NCBI GenBank assembly: GCA_036788195.1
Contig: DAIQNX010000011.1
Location: forward strand, 1-64,000
Origin: CALFXN01 sp937957815
Lineage (GTDB): Bacteria > Synergistota > Synergistia > Synergistales > Aminobacteriaceae
DNA length: 64,000 bases
Direction of reading: 5' to 3'
The notes beneath the pieces are model-generated. The model was not told the DNA's origin and ran no database searches. It saw only the letters and a program-made list of their open reading frames with translations. This document shows, piece by piece, positions 36,968-45,486 of the stretch (position 1 is its first letter; every line of letters starts with the position of its first letter). Made by a program: the position numbers and the translations under genes.

Positions 36968-37011
36968 GTAGTTCTTTTGGCCTACTTTTTAGCGTTTCCC
37001 GCTCCGGGACG

Positions 37012-37425
37012 TTACCCCCGAAGGATATCGAGCGCACCGTTCCACATCGTCTTCGCGGTTTCCGTGACGGCGAGATTCGCCTCATACGCGCGACTCGCGA
37101 CCATCATATCGGTCATCTCGCGCACGACGGAGACGTTCGGAAAGGCCACATACCCATCTTCCCGCGCGTCGGGGTGGTCGGGCTGGTAGGCGAGTCTCGG
37201 AGCCTGCGGATCTCTGGCGATCGCCGTCACACGCACTCCGCCCATCGGGCCGTCCAGTTCGCGGTCGAGCATCTCCGCAAAAATCGGGACCTTTCGCGTA
37301 TACGGGCCCCCTTCGGGCGTCCGAGTCGTATTTACGTTCGCGAGATTCGCGGAAATCGTATCCATCCACAGGCGATGAGCCGTCAACGCACTTCCCGCGA
37401 CATCGATGCTCCGGAAGACTCTCAT
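37012..37425 (-). CDS. flgC: Flagellar proximal rod protein FlgC
   Basis: A 137-residue rod protein. The N-terminal helix motif is LTAHRLWMDTISANLANVNTT and the C-terminal partner is SVVREMTDMMVASRAYEANL. Length and motifs match FlgC. It starts 2 nt after flgB. Confidence 0.96.
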   Translation of the reverse strand: MRVFRSIDVAGSALTAHRLWMDTISANLANVNTTRTPEGGPYTRKVPIFAEMLDRELDGPMGGVRVTAIARDPQAPRLAYQPDHPDAREDGYVAFPNVSVVREMTDMMVASRAYEANLAVTETAKTMWNGALDILRG

Positions 37426-37427
37426 CC

Positions 37428-37829
37428 CTACTGCCCGCCCATCACGGAACGCAACATCGCGCCCTTTCGGGCGAGAAAGCGGCTCAGCGCCGTGTACGAC
37501 ATTCTCGTTTCGGTCAGAACAGCCATCTCCCGCTCGGGGTCGACAGCGTTTCCGTCGAGACGGTACGGTTCATCGGAAACGCGCGTCTCCGTCGGAACGA
37601 CATCGTCGACCGCAAGCGGCCCTGAGGGGATGTGGGAGCGGTCGGTGACAATCATCGGTAATTTCGACGGGCCGTTGATCACTTCCCGCAGTTCCTCCTC
37701 GAACGACACCTTCCGGCGTGCGTAGGCGGGCGTATTCGCATTCGCGATATTCTTCGACGTGGACTCAAGTCTTCGGGAGAGTCCCTGCATTCCCTTCCCG
37801 AGAACCGACATTGTCATATCTCCATACAT
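37428..37829 (-). CDS. flgB: Flagellar proximal rod protein FlgB
   Basis: A 133-residue rod protein with SRRLESTSKNIANANTPAYAR near the N-terminus and DPEREMAVLTETRMSYTALS near the C-terminus. It is the first gene of the flagellar run, preceded by a good SD (GGGAGGG) and a candidate FliA-type promoter. Confidence 0.94.
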   Translation of the reverse strand: MYGDMTMSVLGKGMQGLSRRLESTSKNIANANTPAYARRKVSFEEELREVINGPSKLPMIVTDRSHIPSGPLAVDDVVPTETRVSDEPYRLDGNAVDPEREMAVLTETRMSYTALSRFLARKGAMLRSVMGGQ

Positions 37830-37861
37830 CTACGCACCCTCCCTTCGACGCCTCGTTTCCT

Positions 37862-37889
37862 TTTTCGGCAGACATCGCCCGCAGCTTGA
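37862..37889 (-). promoter_or_regulatory. Candidate sigma-28 (FliA) promoter of the flgB cluster
   Basis: On the minus strand TCAA (37886-37889), a 16-nt spacer, then GCCGAAAA (37862-37869). The sigma-28 consensus is TAAA-N15-GCCGATAA, so the -10 matches 7 of 8 and the -35 3 of 4, with a spacer one base long. It lies 33 nt upstream of flgB, in the codY-flgB gap. Confidence 0.4.
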
Positions 37890-37896
37890 GGAAATT

Positions 37897-38730
37897 TCAG
37901 TCCCGCGCACCGATCCCGAGTTCCTCGACAAAGAGCGGACTCAGAATCTTGATGAATGTCCCCTTCATTCCGAGGCTGCGGCTCTCGATGATCCCGGCGC
38001 TTTCCAGTTTTCTGAGAGCGTTGACGATGACGCTCCGCGTGACGCCCACCCGGTCGGCGACCTTGCTCGCGATGACGACCCCCTCGCTGCCGTTCAGTTC
38101 GGTGATGATGTGTTTCACCGATTCGACCTCCGAATACGACAGCGCCCTCATGGCCATCTGGACGACGAGCCGCTCTCTCGCGCGTTCTTCGATGGTCCGC
38201 GTCCTGTCGTGGAGGATTTCGATGCCGACGAGGGTTGCGAGATACTCGGCAAGCACGAGATCCTTGACGTAGAACGGTTTGAAGAACCGGGCGAGGAAGA
38301 GCGTCCCGAGACGTTCCGCCGATCCGTAGATCGGAACGTAGAGAAGATGTTTTTCCGGCCCGGTTTCGTCGCTCTGGTCGTCGAACAGATACGCGTCGCT
38401 GTCGCTCAGGATGGATTCCCTGTGCTGGTTCGCCTTCTCGACGAACGATTCCGGCATATACCCCTTGTCGAGAAATTGCGCGAGCTGTTCGGAATGATAT
38501 TCGCTCACCCAGGAATACCCCAGTATCTTGCCTTCCCTGTTGATGATGTACACGTTTGCCGTGGAGAAATCGCACAGAAGCTTCGCGAGCTTCGCGTAAT
38601 CCGGCTTCGTTCCCTCCCGTCGACTCTGGAGTGCCCTTCCGACCTGTCTTGTCTTGTCAAGAAGGTCTTTCATCGACGGGTCTTCGACGATGACTGACGG
38701 TATATCGATCGAATCGTTTCCCTTTTTCAT
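37897..38730 (-). CDS. codY: GTP/branched-chain amino-acid-sensing global regulator CodY
   Basis: A 277-residue CodY. The N-terminal GAF ligand domain (about 1-160) contains DFSTANVYIINREGKILGY. A linker helix leads to the C-terminal winged helix with GVVIASKVADRVGVTRSVIV and LRKLESAGIIESRSLGMKGT. CodY represses nutrient-scarcity genes, and in Bacillus also motility genes, when GTP and branched-chain amino acids are high. ATG at 38730 has GAGGAGGG 8 nt upstream; a longer start at 38754 is less likely. It lies directly upstream of flgB, the same place as in B. subtilis. Confidence 0.93.
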   Translation of the reverse strand: MKKGNDSIDIPSVIVEDPSMKDLLDKTRQVGRALQSRREGTKPDYAKLAKLLCDFSTANVYIINREGKILGYSWVSEYHSEQLAQFLDKGYMPESFVEKANQHRESILSDSDAYLFDDQSDETGPEKHLLYVPIYGSAERLGTLFLARFFKPFYVKDLVLAEYLATLVGIEILHDRTRTIEERARERLVVQMAMRALSYSEVESVKHIITELNGSEGVVIASKVADRVGVTRSVIVNALRKLESAGIIESRSLGMKGTFIKILSPLFVEELGIGARD

Positions 38731-38771
38731 GCTACGTTCCCTCCTCATGCGCATGGCGCACGGTATTTGTA

Positions 38772-38785
38772 CGTTATGGATAACG
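38772..38785. promoter_or_regulatory. Inverted repeat in the hslU-codY gap
   Basis: CGTTAT and ATAACG flank a 2-nt centre, 42 nt upstream of the codY ATG. It could be an operator; no transcription start was identified. Confidence 0.25.
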
Positions 38786-38792
38786 ACGGAAC

Positions 38793-40211
38793 CTACAGGA
38801 GGTACCGTCGGACATCGCTGTCGCTGATGAGCGGAGTCAGGCGGCTGCGGACCTCGGCTTCGCCGATCACGATCCGCTCCCCCTTCCGCTCGGGCGCCGT
38901 GAAGCTGATTTCATCGAGAAGATACTCGATCATCGTGTGAAGCCTCCGTGCGCCGATGTTTTCCATCTCCGCGTTCATCCGCTCGGCAAGGGTCGCGATC
39001 TCGCGGATGGCTTCCCCGTCGAATTCGAGAGTCACGTCTTCGACGCCGAGGAGCGCCTGATACTGCCGGATCAGACTGTTTTCGGGCTCGACGAGAATCT
39101 TCGCCAGGTCGTCGCAGCTCAGGGGTTGAAGCTCCACGCGAATCGGAAAACGCCCCTGAAGTTCCGGCACGAGATCCGAAGGCTTCACCGAAGAGAACGC
39201 CCCAGCGGCGATGAAAAGCATGTGATCCGTTGTCACGGGGCCATATTTCGTCTGTACGGCCGTTCCCTCGACGATCGGCAGGAGATCTCTCTGGACGCCT
39301 TCCCTGCTCACATCGGGGCCGGATCCGCCGCCACCCCGCGCGACGATCTTGTCGATCTCGTCGAGAAACACGATCCCCTCCTCCTGCGCCGTTTCGAGAG
39401 CCTCGCGCGTTACGGAATCCATATCGATAAGCTTTTCAGCCTCTTCGGCCTGGAGCATCCGCTTCGCGTCCGAGACGCTCACGCGTCGCTTCTTCGTCTT
39501 TTTCGGGAGCAGATTTCCGAGCATCTCGCCGATGTTGATTCCCATGGAGTCCATTCCGGCGCCTCCAAGAAGAGGGATCGCCATACCAGAGGACTCGGAG
39601 ACCTCCACTTCGACCTCGCGGTCGTCCAGCTTTCCCGCACGAAGCAACGAGAGAAGCTTCTGCCGGGTTCCCTCGCGGAGACGTTCGTCCTCTTCGGTCG
39701 TCTCCGGTTCCTCGGGTTCCTGTCCGCCGCCGGTGAACGCGCGCAGGAATTCCGGAACGCGGGCTTTTTTTTCCGGGCGCGGAAGGAGGATATCGACGAT
39801 CCGCTGTTCCGCGCGTTCCGATGCCGGAATCTGGACCTCCTCGATCCTTCGTTTCTTGACCATCGCGACAGCCGCGTCCGTCAATTCCCGGACGATGGAT
39901 TCGACGTCGCGTCCGACATACCCGACTTCGGTGAATTTCGTGGCCTCGACCTTTACGAACGGAGCGTTCACGAGATCCGCAAGCCGTCGCGCGATCTCGG
40001 TCTTTCCGACTCCCGTCGGACCGACCATCAGGATATTCTTCGGCATGATCTCCCTGGCGATCTCGTCGGAGAGCGCCCTGCGACGCATTCTGTTCCTGAG
40101 CGCGATCGCGACGGCTCGCTTCGCGCCGCCCTGCCCGACGACATAGCGGTCGAGGTAAGCCATGATCTCACGCGGGGTGAGCCCGTACGCTCCCTGTTCG
40201 AGCTGCGTCAT
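38793..40211 (-). CDS. hslU: HslU (ClpY) protease ATPase subunit
   Basis: A 472-residue AAA+ unfoldase for HslV. Walker A is MVGPTGVGKTEIARRLADL (about 57-75). KFTEVGYVGRDVESIVREL follows. The I-domain (about 115-250) is rich in Glu/Arg. Walker B is EEGIVFLDEIDKI, and the C-terminal tail RSRLTPLISDSDVRRYLL inserts into HslV. ATG at 40211 overlaps the hslV stop (ATGA). Confidence 0.97.
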   Translation of the reverse strand: MTQLEQGAYGLTPREIMAYLDRYVVGQGGAKRAVAIALRNRMRRRALSDEIAREIMPKNILMVGPTGVGKTEIARRLADLVNAPFVKVEATKFTEVGYVGRDVESIVRELTDAAVAMVKKRRIEEVQIPASERAEQRIVDILLPRPEKKARVPEFLRAFTGGGQEPEEPETTEEDERLREGTRQKLLSLLRAGKLDDREVEVEVSESSGMAIPLLGGAGMDSMGINIGEMLGNLLPKKTKKRRVSVSDAKRMLQAEEAEKLIDMDSVTREALETAQEEGIVFLDEIDKIVARGGGGSGPDVSREGVQRDLLPIVEGTAVQTKYGPVTTDHMLFIAAGAFSSVKPSDLVPELQGRFPIRVELQPLSCDDLAKILVEPENSLIRQYQALLGVEDVTLEFDGEAIREIATLAERMNAEMENIGARRLHTMIEYLLDEISFTAPERKGERIVIGEAEVRSRLTPLISDSDVRRYLL

Positions 40212-40741
40212 TCGCCGATCGCCTCCACCGAAATGACATTGTCGGTGTAGATACAGATCTCCGAGGCTATCTCGATGGCCCTCCGGGCGATCCTCGACGG
40301 AACCCATTCCGAGGCTTCGAGAAGCGCGCGCGCCGCGGCGAGAGCGAAACCGGATCCTGATCCGATCGAAGCCGTGTCGTTTTCCGGTTCGAGAACGTCC
40401 CCCGCGCCGGAAAGCAACAACGTGCTCCGCGCGTCGGCGACGAGAAGCATCGCCTCGAGACGTCTGAGCGTACGATCCGTCCGCCACTCCTTGACCATGG
40501 CCACGGCGGATCGCGTCAGATCGCCGCTGTTCTCTTCGAGCCGGTTTTCGAACCGCTCGAGCAGCGTCATCGCATCCGCAGTGCTTCCCGCAAACCCCGC
40601 GAGCACCGACCCTTTGTACAACCGGCGCACCTTTTTGGCGCCGGCCTTGATGATCTGCGTCCCGAACGTGACCTGGCCGTCTCCGGCCATGGCCACCGCG
40701 TTTCCGCGCCGGACGCAGACGATCGTCGTTCCCTCGAACAT
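40208..40741 (-). CDS. hslV: HslV (ClpQ) protease peptidase subunit
   Basis: A 177-residue Ntn hydrolase. After a 4-residue propeptide (MFEG), the sequence TTIVCVRRGNAVAMAGDGQV puts the catalytic Thr at residue 5, to be exposed by processing. GFAGSTADAMTLLERFE is typical. With HslU it forms a proteasome-like complex. Confidence 0.96.
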   Translation of the reverse strand: MFEGTTIVCVRRGNAVAMAGDGQVTFGTQIIKAGAKKVRRLYKGSVLAGFAGSTADAMTLLERFENRLEENSGDLTRSAVAMVKEWRTDRTLRRLEAMLLVADARSTLLLSGAGDVLEPENDTASIGSGSGFALAAARALLEASEWVPSRIARRAIEIASEICIYTDNVISVEAIGE

Positions 40742-40744
40742 TCC

Positions 40745-41665
40745 CTAATCCCCTTCCTTCGCACGAGGATGAGCTCTGATGTAGCTTTCCCTCAGGCGAT
40801 CGGCGGTCACCGTCACATACCGTTGCGTCGTGACGATCGATTCATGTCCCAGAAGCTCCTGAAGCACCCGGATCGAAGCGCCTCCTTCGAGCATGTGCGT
40901 CGCGTAGCTGTGTCGCAGGACGTGCGGCGTCACCCCGGGGATGCCGGCCTTCAGGGCGGCGCGATCGACGATCCGGGCGACCGTCCTGACGGTCATCGGA
41001 GAATCCCCTTTGCCGGGAAAGACGAAAGTCGCCCCCGGAATGTCGGGAAGATCCCTTCCCTGCGACAGGCATGAGCATTCCCGCTTCCACAGTTCCAGAG
41101 AACAAACGGCGTACCGTCCCATCGGAACCATCCGCTCCTTGTCTCCCTTGCCGAGAATACGCAACCATCGCTCCCCGAGATCGACCGCATCCCATGTGAG
41201 CCCGACGACTTCAGCGATACGCAACCCGCATCCGTACAACAACTCAAGAACGGCGGAGTCCCTCGCCGCATGATCGTCCTCCGGAACGGCCTCGACAAGA
41301 CGCTTCGCGTCCCCGCGCGAAAGAGCCCTCGGCAATCGTCCGGGGAGCCTTGGCCCCCGGACGCTCGCGCTCGGATCGACCTTGAGTTCCTGTCGCTCGA
41401 CGAGAAAGGAGCACAGGCTCCGTATGGTCGAAAGTTTCCGCGCCGCCGATGTCTTCGCATACCCGTACCCGACGAGATCGCGGAGGAAACTCCGTATGAT
41501 CCGCGAGTCCACGTCCCGCATCGACGAAACGCCTCTTGCGACCGCATACTCGACGAATTGCGAGAGATCGATCGAGTAATTCGCGACCGTATGCCCGGAA
41601 GCGTTCCGTGCGAAGCGCAACGTATCAAGAAAGCAATCCACCGAAGCTGATAACTGTTCTGGCAT
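40745..41665 (-). CDS. xerC: Tyrosine recombinase XerC (CodV-like)
   Basis: A 306-residue site-specific recombinase that should resolve chromosome dimers at dif. It has an N-terminal SAM-like DNA-binding domain (about 8-90). The catalytic set is complete: Arg in GCGLRIAEVVG, Lys in GKGDKERMVPMG, His-x2-Arg in PHVLRHSYATHM, His in LLGHESI and the nucleophile Tyr in TTQRYVTV. ATG at 41665 has no near SD (the closest, AAAGGTG, is 13 nt away), and a promoter-like -10 ends 8 nt before it, so the mRNA may be leaderless. Confidence 0.94.
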   Translation of the reverse strand: MPEQLSASVDCFLDTLRFARNASGHTVANYSIDLSQFVEYAVARGVSSMRDVDSRIIRSFLRDLVGYGYAKTSAARKLSTIRSLCSFLVERQELKVDPSASVRGPRLPGRLPRALSRGDAKRLVEAVPEDDHAARDSAVLELLYGCGLRIAEVVGLTWDAVDLGERWLRILGKGDKERMVPMGRYAVCSLELWKRECSCLSQGRDLPDIPGATFVFPGKGDSPMTVRTVARIVDRAALKAGIPGVTPHVLRHSYATHMLEGGASIRVLQELLGHESIVTTQRYVTVTADRLRESYIRAHPRAKEGD

Positions 41666-41671
41666 GACAAT

Positions 41672-41701
41672 ATTTTAGCACCTTTTTCTAGACTCTAGCA
41701 A
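41672..41701 (-). promoter_or_regulatory. Candidate promoter of xerC-hslV-hslU-codY
   Basis: On the minus strand TTGCTA is followed after 18 nt by TAAAAT, which ends only 8 nt before the xerC ATG. The predicted transcription start would fall on or next to the start codon. The rest of the 212-nt trmFO-xerC gap shows no gene and no T-tailed hairpin. Confidence 0.45.
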
Positions 41702-41877
41702 CTTTTCAAAAGAATGGAATTTATCGCGATCGCGGAATACGTGCATATCCGCGCTTCGTCCGTGGAAAACCGTTGTCGATATCCTTTTTCCCGGGAAATT
41801 CCTGTCCGAGCGCTCCCGAAGAAAAGGAAGCGTGCCTCTGAGGGAGAGATGCGCTTCGCTGCGGGAGGCGCGTATGT

Positions 41878-43188
41878 TCAGCCTATGCGAAGATCTTCGA
41901 GAAAACGCCTCAGTGAGGCAAGCGCCCGTTCCGAGGCGATCCGGCACTTATCCGGCCTGGAGATCCGTTTCCCCGCGACGGGCGGGAGGATTCCCAGGTT
42001 CACGTTCATCGGCTGAAAGCGTGCCGGTTCGGCGTTCATCAGATAGTGCAGCAGAGATCCTGTCACGCTCTCGCGCGGCCACACGGGCGGCCGTTCCGGA
42101 TTCCGTCCGAGTGCGGCGCAATTCACCGCGGTCGCGATTCCCATAGCGGCGCTTTCGAGATAGCCCTCGACCCCCGTGATCTGTCCGGCCAGAAAAAGCG
42201 CCTCCCGGCCGCGCACGCGCAGCCACGGATCGAGCACCTTCGGAGCGTTCACGTAGACGTTCCGGTGCATGACTCCGTATCTCGCGAATTCGGCTCGCTC
42301 GAGCCCCGGGATGAGCCGGAAAACGCGATCCTGTTCGCCCCACCTGAGGCTAGTCTGGAAACCGACGAGGTTGTAGAGCGTCCCATCCCTGTTATCCTGC
42401 CTGAGCTGAACGACAGCGAAAGGTTCCCGTCCCGTCCGGGGGTCGGGAAGTCCGACGGGCCGGAGCGGTCCGAACCGGAGCGTTTCGGGACCTCTCGCGG
42501 CGATCACTTCGACGGGAAGGCACCCTTCGAAGTATTTCGGGTCCTCGAAGGAGTGCGGAACAGCACGTTCGGCGGATATCAGGGCGGAGTGGAACGCTCG
42601 GTATTGTTCTTCCGTCATCGGGCAGTTCAGATAGTCCCCTCGTTGTCCGTAGCGCCCCGCGCGATAGACGACATCCTCGTCGACGCTGTCGAGAACGACG
42701 ACAGGAGCCACGGCGTCGAAGAAGTAGAGATACTCTTCGCCCGTCACGCGCGCGAGAGCAGAAGCCATGGACGGCGACGTCAGGGGGCCCGTCGCGACGA
42801 TGCACGGTTCTTCCGGAATTTCGCAAACCTCTTCGCGATGGATCGTGATCGACGGACACGATTCGATCGCCTCCGTGACGAGCGACGCGAAGGACTCACG
42901 GTCGACGGCCAGCGCTTTTCCGGCCGGAACCGCAGCCTTTTCCGCGCACCCGAGAAGAAGACTGCCGAGAAGGCGAAGCTCCTCCTTCAGAATGCCTGCC
43001 GGACTTGTCGGTTCGAGCGCGCCGAGCGAATTGCTGCACACGAGCTCCGCAAGCAGGGCGGTACGGTGCGCCGGGCTCGTCCTGACCGGACGCATCTCGT
43101 GGAGATCGACGCTCCACCCATCCTTCGCGAGCCTCCACGCGGCTTCGCATCCGGCGAGGCCGCCGCCGACGACGGTGACCCTAGGCAT
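41878..43188 (-). CDS. trmFO: tRNA (uracil-54-C5) methyltransferase TrmFO
   Basis: A 436-residue folate/FAD-dependent enzyme that makes ribothymidine at position 54 of tRNAs. The FAD-binding VTVVGGGLAGCEAAWRLA is at the N-terminus. ELVCSNSLGALEPTSPAGIL carries the conserved cysteine (about 51), and ARFQPMNVNLGILPP lies near the end. Its 5' end overlaps topA by 8 nt, as in Firmicutes topA-trmFO. Confidence 0.96.
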   Translation of the reverse strand: MPRVTVVGGGLAGCEAAWRLAKDGWSVDLHEMRPVRTSPAHRTALLAELVCSNSLGALEPTSPAGILKEELRLLGSLLLGCAEKAAVPAGKALAVDRESFASLVTEAIESCPSITIHREEVCEIPEEPCIVATGPLTSPSMASALARVTGEEYLYFFDAVAPVVVLDSVDEDVVYRAGRYGQRGDYLNCPMTEEQYRAFHSALISAERAVPHSFEDPKYFEGCLPVEVIAARGPETLRFGPLRPVGLPDPRTGREPFAVVQLRQDNRDGTLYNLVGFQTSLRWGEQDRVFRLIPGLERAEFARYGVMHRNVYVNAPKVLDPWLRVRGREALFLAGQITGVEGYLESAAMGIATAVNCAALGRNPERPPVWPRESVTGSLLHYLMNAEPARFQPMNVNLGILPPVAGKRISRPDKCRIASERALASLRRFLEDLRIG

Positions 43189-45484
43189 CGTTCCCAGTCC
43201 CCAGAATGTGCCCGCAATCCGCACACGTCGTTCCGTCCGTCGCGCCGCCGCATTTCGGACATTTCGGCTTCTCGGGGGCCTTCCAGGAGACGTAGTCGCA
43301 GTCCGGATAGCGGGAACACCCGTAGAATGTCCTTCCCTTCCGGCTCTTTCGCCGGACGATCTCTCCACCTTCGGTCGCGCCGCATTTGGGACACGCGATG
43401 CCGGTCGTCTGCCTGATCGGCTCCGTATGGCGGCATTCCGGATACCCTGTGCACGCGATGAACTCCCCGAAACGGCCTCTCTTCCTGATGAGCGGTTTCC
43501 CGCATTCGGGGCAGTCCCTGCCGACGGGCTCCGGTTCCGGAAGCGGCACCCTGGGCGCCGCCTTCGCGCTTTCGACGGTCTTCAGGAACGGATCCCAGAA
43601 CGACCGAACGACATCGAGCCACCGTATGCGGGCGCCTTCGACCTCGTCCAGGCTTTCTTCCATGCTGGCGGTAAAGCCCGTATCGACGATCGGAGAGGTG
43701 CTCCCCCCGCCGAAATAGCGTTTGAGGAATTCCGTCACGGTCATCCCGAGAGGAGTCGGCTGCAGGCGCTTTTCTTCGTTCCTCTCGACGTAGACGCGAT
43801 CGTAGAGCGTCTCCACGATGGACGCGTACGTCGATGGACGTCCGACCCCCTCTTCCTCGAGCACCTTGATGAGCGAGGCTTCCGAATAGCGTGCGGGAGG
43901 CTTCGTCCAGCGTTGTTCTTTCTCGACATCGAGAAGCGCGAGCGGTTCTCCGGGCGTCGCGGGCTTCAGAAGTTCCCCCTTGAGATCGAGCGGCCACACC
44001 GCGCTCCAGCCGTCGAAACGCATACTCTCGCCGAGTTGCCGCAGCCCGACGCGGCCGGCATCCGCGTCGAGCGTCGCGTTTTCCACGACGGCCGGGGCCA
44101 TCTGGGACGCGACGAACCGCTTCCAGATCATCGAGTAGAGACGAAGCTGCTCGGGTTCGACGACTCCCTCGAGAGACGAGGGGGCGATCCCGACATCCGT
44201 CGGTCGGATAGCTTCGTGCGCATCCTGAGACAGAACCTTCGATTCGAAACGATTCGGTTCTTCGGGCAAATACATGGCGCCGTAGCGCGATCCGACGTAT
44301 TCGCGGACTGCCGCGATCGCCTCCGGAGCCGTCCTGAGACTGTCCGTCCGCATGTACGTGATGAGTCCCGTCGGTCCGCGGCCCGGGATCGTCACGCCCT
44401 CGAAAAGCGACTGGGCGATTCCCATCGTCCGGCGAGGCGAAAAACCGAGACGGCGGGAGGCTTCCTGTTGCAGCGTGCTCGTCTTGAACGGCGCGAGGGG
44501 TTTCCGAACGCTCGCCCTCGTGACGTAGGAGCGTACGGTAATCGCCGCGCTCCGGATTTCGTCCTCGACGAACGATGCGGTTTCGGCGTCGGGGATGAGA
44601 AGCGACTTGCCCTCTTTCCAGAGGGATTTCCCGTCGAGACTGTCCGCCCGCAACGAGTAGCGCCGTCCGCCATCCGCCTCCGCGGATGCCGTCACATTCC
44701 AGTATTCAGTCGGAACGAAGGCGCTGATCTCCTCCTCGCGCTCGCAGATCAGCGCCAGGGCGACCGACTGGACCCGGCCGGCCGAGAGTCCGTAGCGGAT
44801 CTTGTTCCAGAGGAGGGGACTCAGCGTATAGCCGACGAGTCGGTCGAGGATGCGCCGCGCCTGCTGCGCGTCGACCTTGTCCATGTCGATGCGGTCGGGC
44901 GTTCCGATCGCTTCGCGGACCGCCGCCGGGGTGATTTCGTAGAAACGGACGCGGCATGCCGAAGCGGGATCGATCCCAAGGAGGTCGGCAAGGTGCCACG
45001 CGATGGCTTCTCCTTCGCGGTCGGGGTCCGACGCGAGGATAACCGAGGAACTTTTTCCGGCTATCGCGGCAAGTTCCTTCCTGAGCGTGGCCTTTCCCTT
45101 GACGAGAATGTACTCGGGCGCGAAATCGTGATCGATGTCGATGGCCATGCGGCTCTTCGGCAGGTCGCGGACATGCCCGACGCTTGCCCGGACCGTATAG
45201 CCCGGACCGAGGATCTTCGTGAGCGTCTTCGACTTCGTGGGAGACTCGACGATGACGAGGACGGATTCTTTCGATATCTTCGGAGTCGTCGTCTTCGACG
45301 ACGCTTTTCCGGTCTGCGAGGTTTTCGCCACCTTCGCAGCGCCCCTCTTCGGAGAGGTTTTCTCCGACGGTTTCGCGGGGTCCTTTCCGGTCGCCGAAGG
45401 CGCTTTCATTCTTCGTTTCGTCCCGCTCGTCCCGATGTCGCCGTCCATCTTCGCGGACGGCGTACTTTTTTTCGCCGCCGCCAT
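43181..45484 (-). CDS. topA: DNA topoisomerase I
   Basis: A 767-residue type IA topoisomerase that relaxes negative supercoils. The Toprim domain starts near residue 75 (VLVIVESPTKSKTLTKIL). LASDPDREGEAIAWHLADLL is the acidic motif. The catalytic Tyr is in GLITYMRTDSLR. Two C4 zinc ribbons (CPECGKPLIRKRGR..., CPKCGATEGGEIVR...) and a short third CPKCGG...CADCG close the protein. The first ~70 residues are an unusual Lys/Ser/Thr/Ala-rich tail. ATG at 45484 lies 2 nt after the upstream stop; the SD is weak. Confidence 0.95.
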   Translation of the reverse strand: MAAAKKSTPSAKMDGDIGTSGTKRRMKAPSATGKDPAKPSEKTSPKRGAAKVAKTSQTGKASSKTTTPKISKESVLVIVESPTKSKTLTKILGPGYTVRASVGHVRDLPKSRMAIDIDHDFAPEYILVKGKATLRKELAAIAGKSSSVILASDPDREGEAIAWHLADLLGIDPASACRVRFYEITPAAVREAIGTPDRIDMDKVDAQQARRILDRLVGYTLSPLLWNKIRYGLSAGRVQSVALALICEREEEISAFVPTEYWNVTASAEADGGRRYSLRADSLDGKSLWKEGKSLLIPDAETASFVEDEIRSAAITVRSYVTRASVRKPLAPFKTSTLQQEASRRLGFSPRRTMGIAQSLFEGVTIPGRGPTGLITYMRTDSLRTAPEAIAAVREYVGSRYGAMYLPEEPNRFESKVLSQDAHEAIRPTDVGIAPSSLEGVVEPEQLRLYSMIWKRFVASQMAPAVVENATLDADAGRVGLRQLGESMRFDGWSAVWPLDLKGELLKPATPGEPLALLDVEKEQRWTKPPARYSEASLIKVLEEEGVGRPSTYASIVETLYDRVYVERNEEKRLQPTPLGMTVTEFLKRYFGGGSTSPIVDTGFTASMEESLDEVEGARIRWLDVVRSFWDPFLKTVESAKAAPRVPLPEPEPVGRDCPECGKPLIRKRGRFGEFIACTGYPECRHTEPIRQTTGIACPKCGATEGGEIVRRKSRKGRTFYGCSRYPDCDYVSWKAPEKPKCPKCGGATDGTTCADCGHILGTGNDA

Positions 45485-45486
45485 CC

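Noticed and set aside
36852..37011. c-di-GMP riboswitch in the flgC-fliE gap
   Set aside because: The stem architecture and conserved boxes of GEMM-I/II are not present as far as I can recall; it was kept only as a terminator/attenuator candidate.
41718..41740. GCGATCGC octamer (cyanobacterial HIP1-like) in the trmFO-xerC gap
   Set aside because: A single occurrence in GC-rich DNA is expected by chance.
41675..41947. A 90-codon minus-strand frame in the trmFO-xerC gap
   Set aside because: It overlaps the trmFO 3' end, has no SD and an atypical composition.
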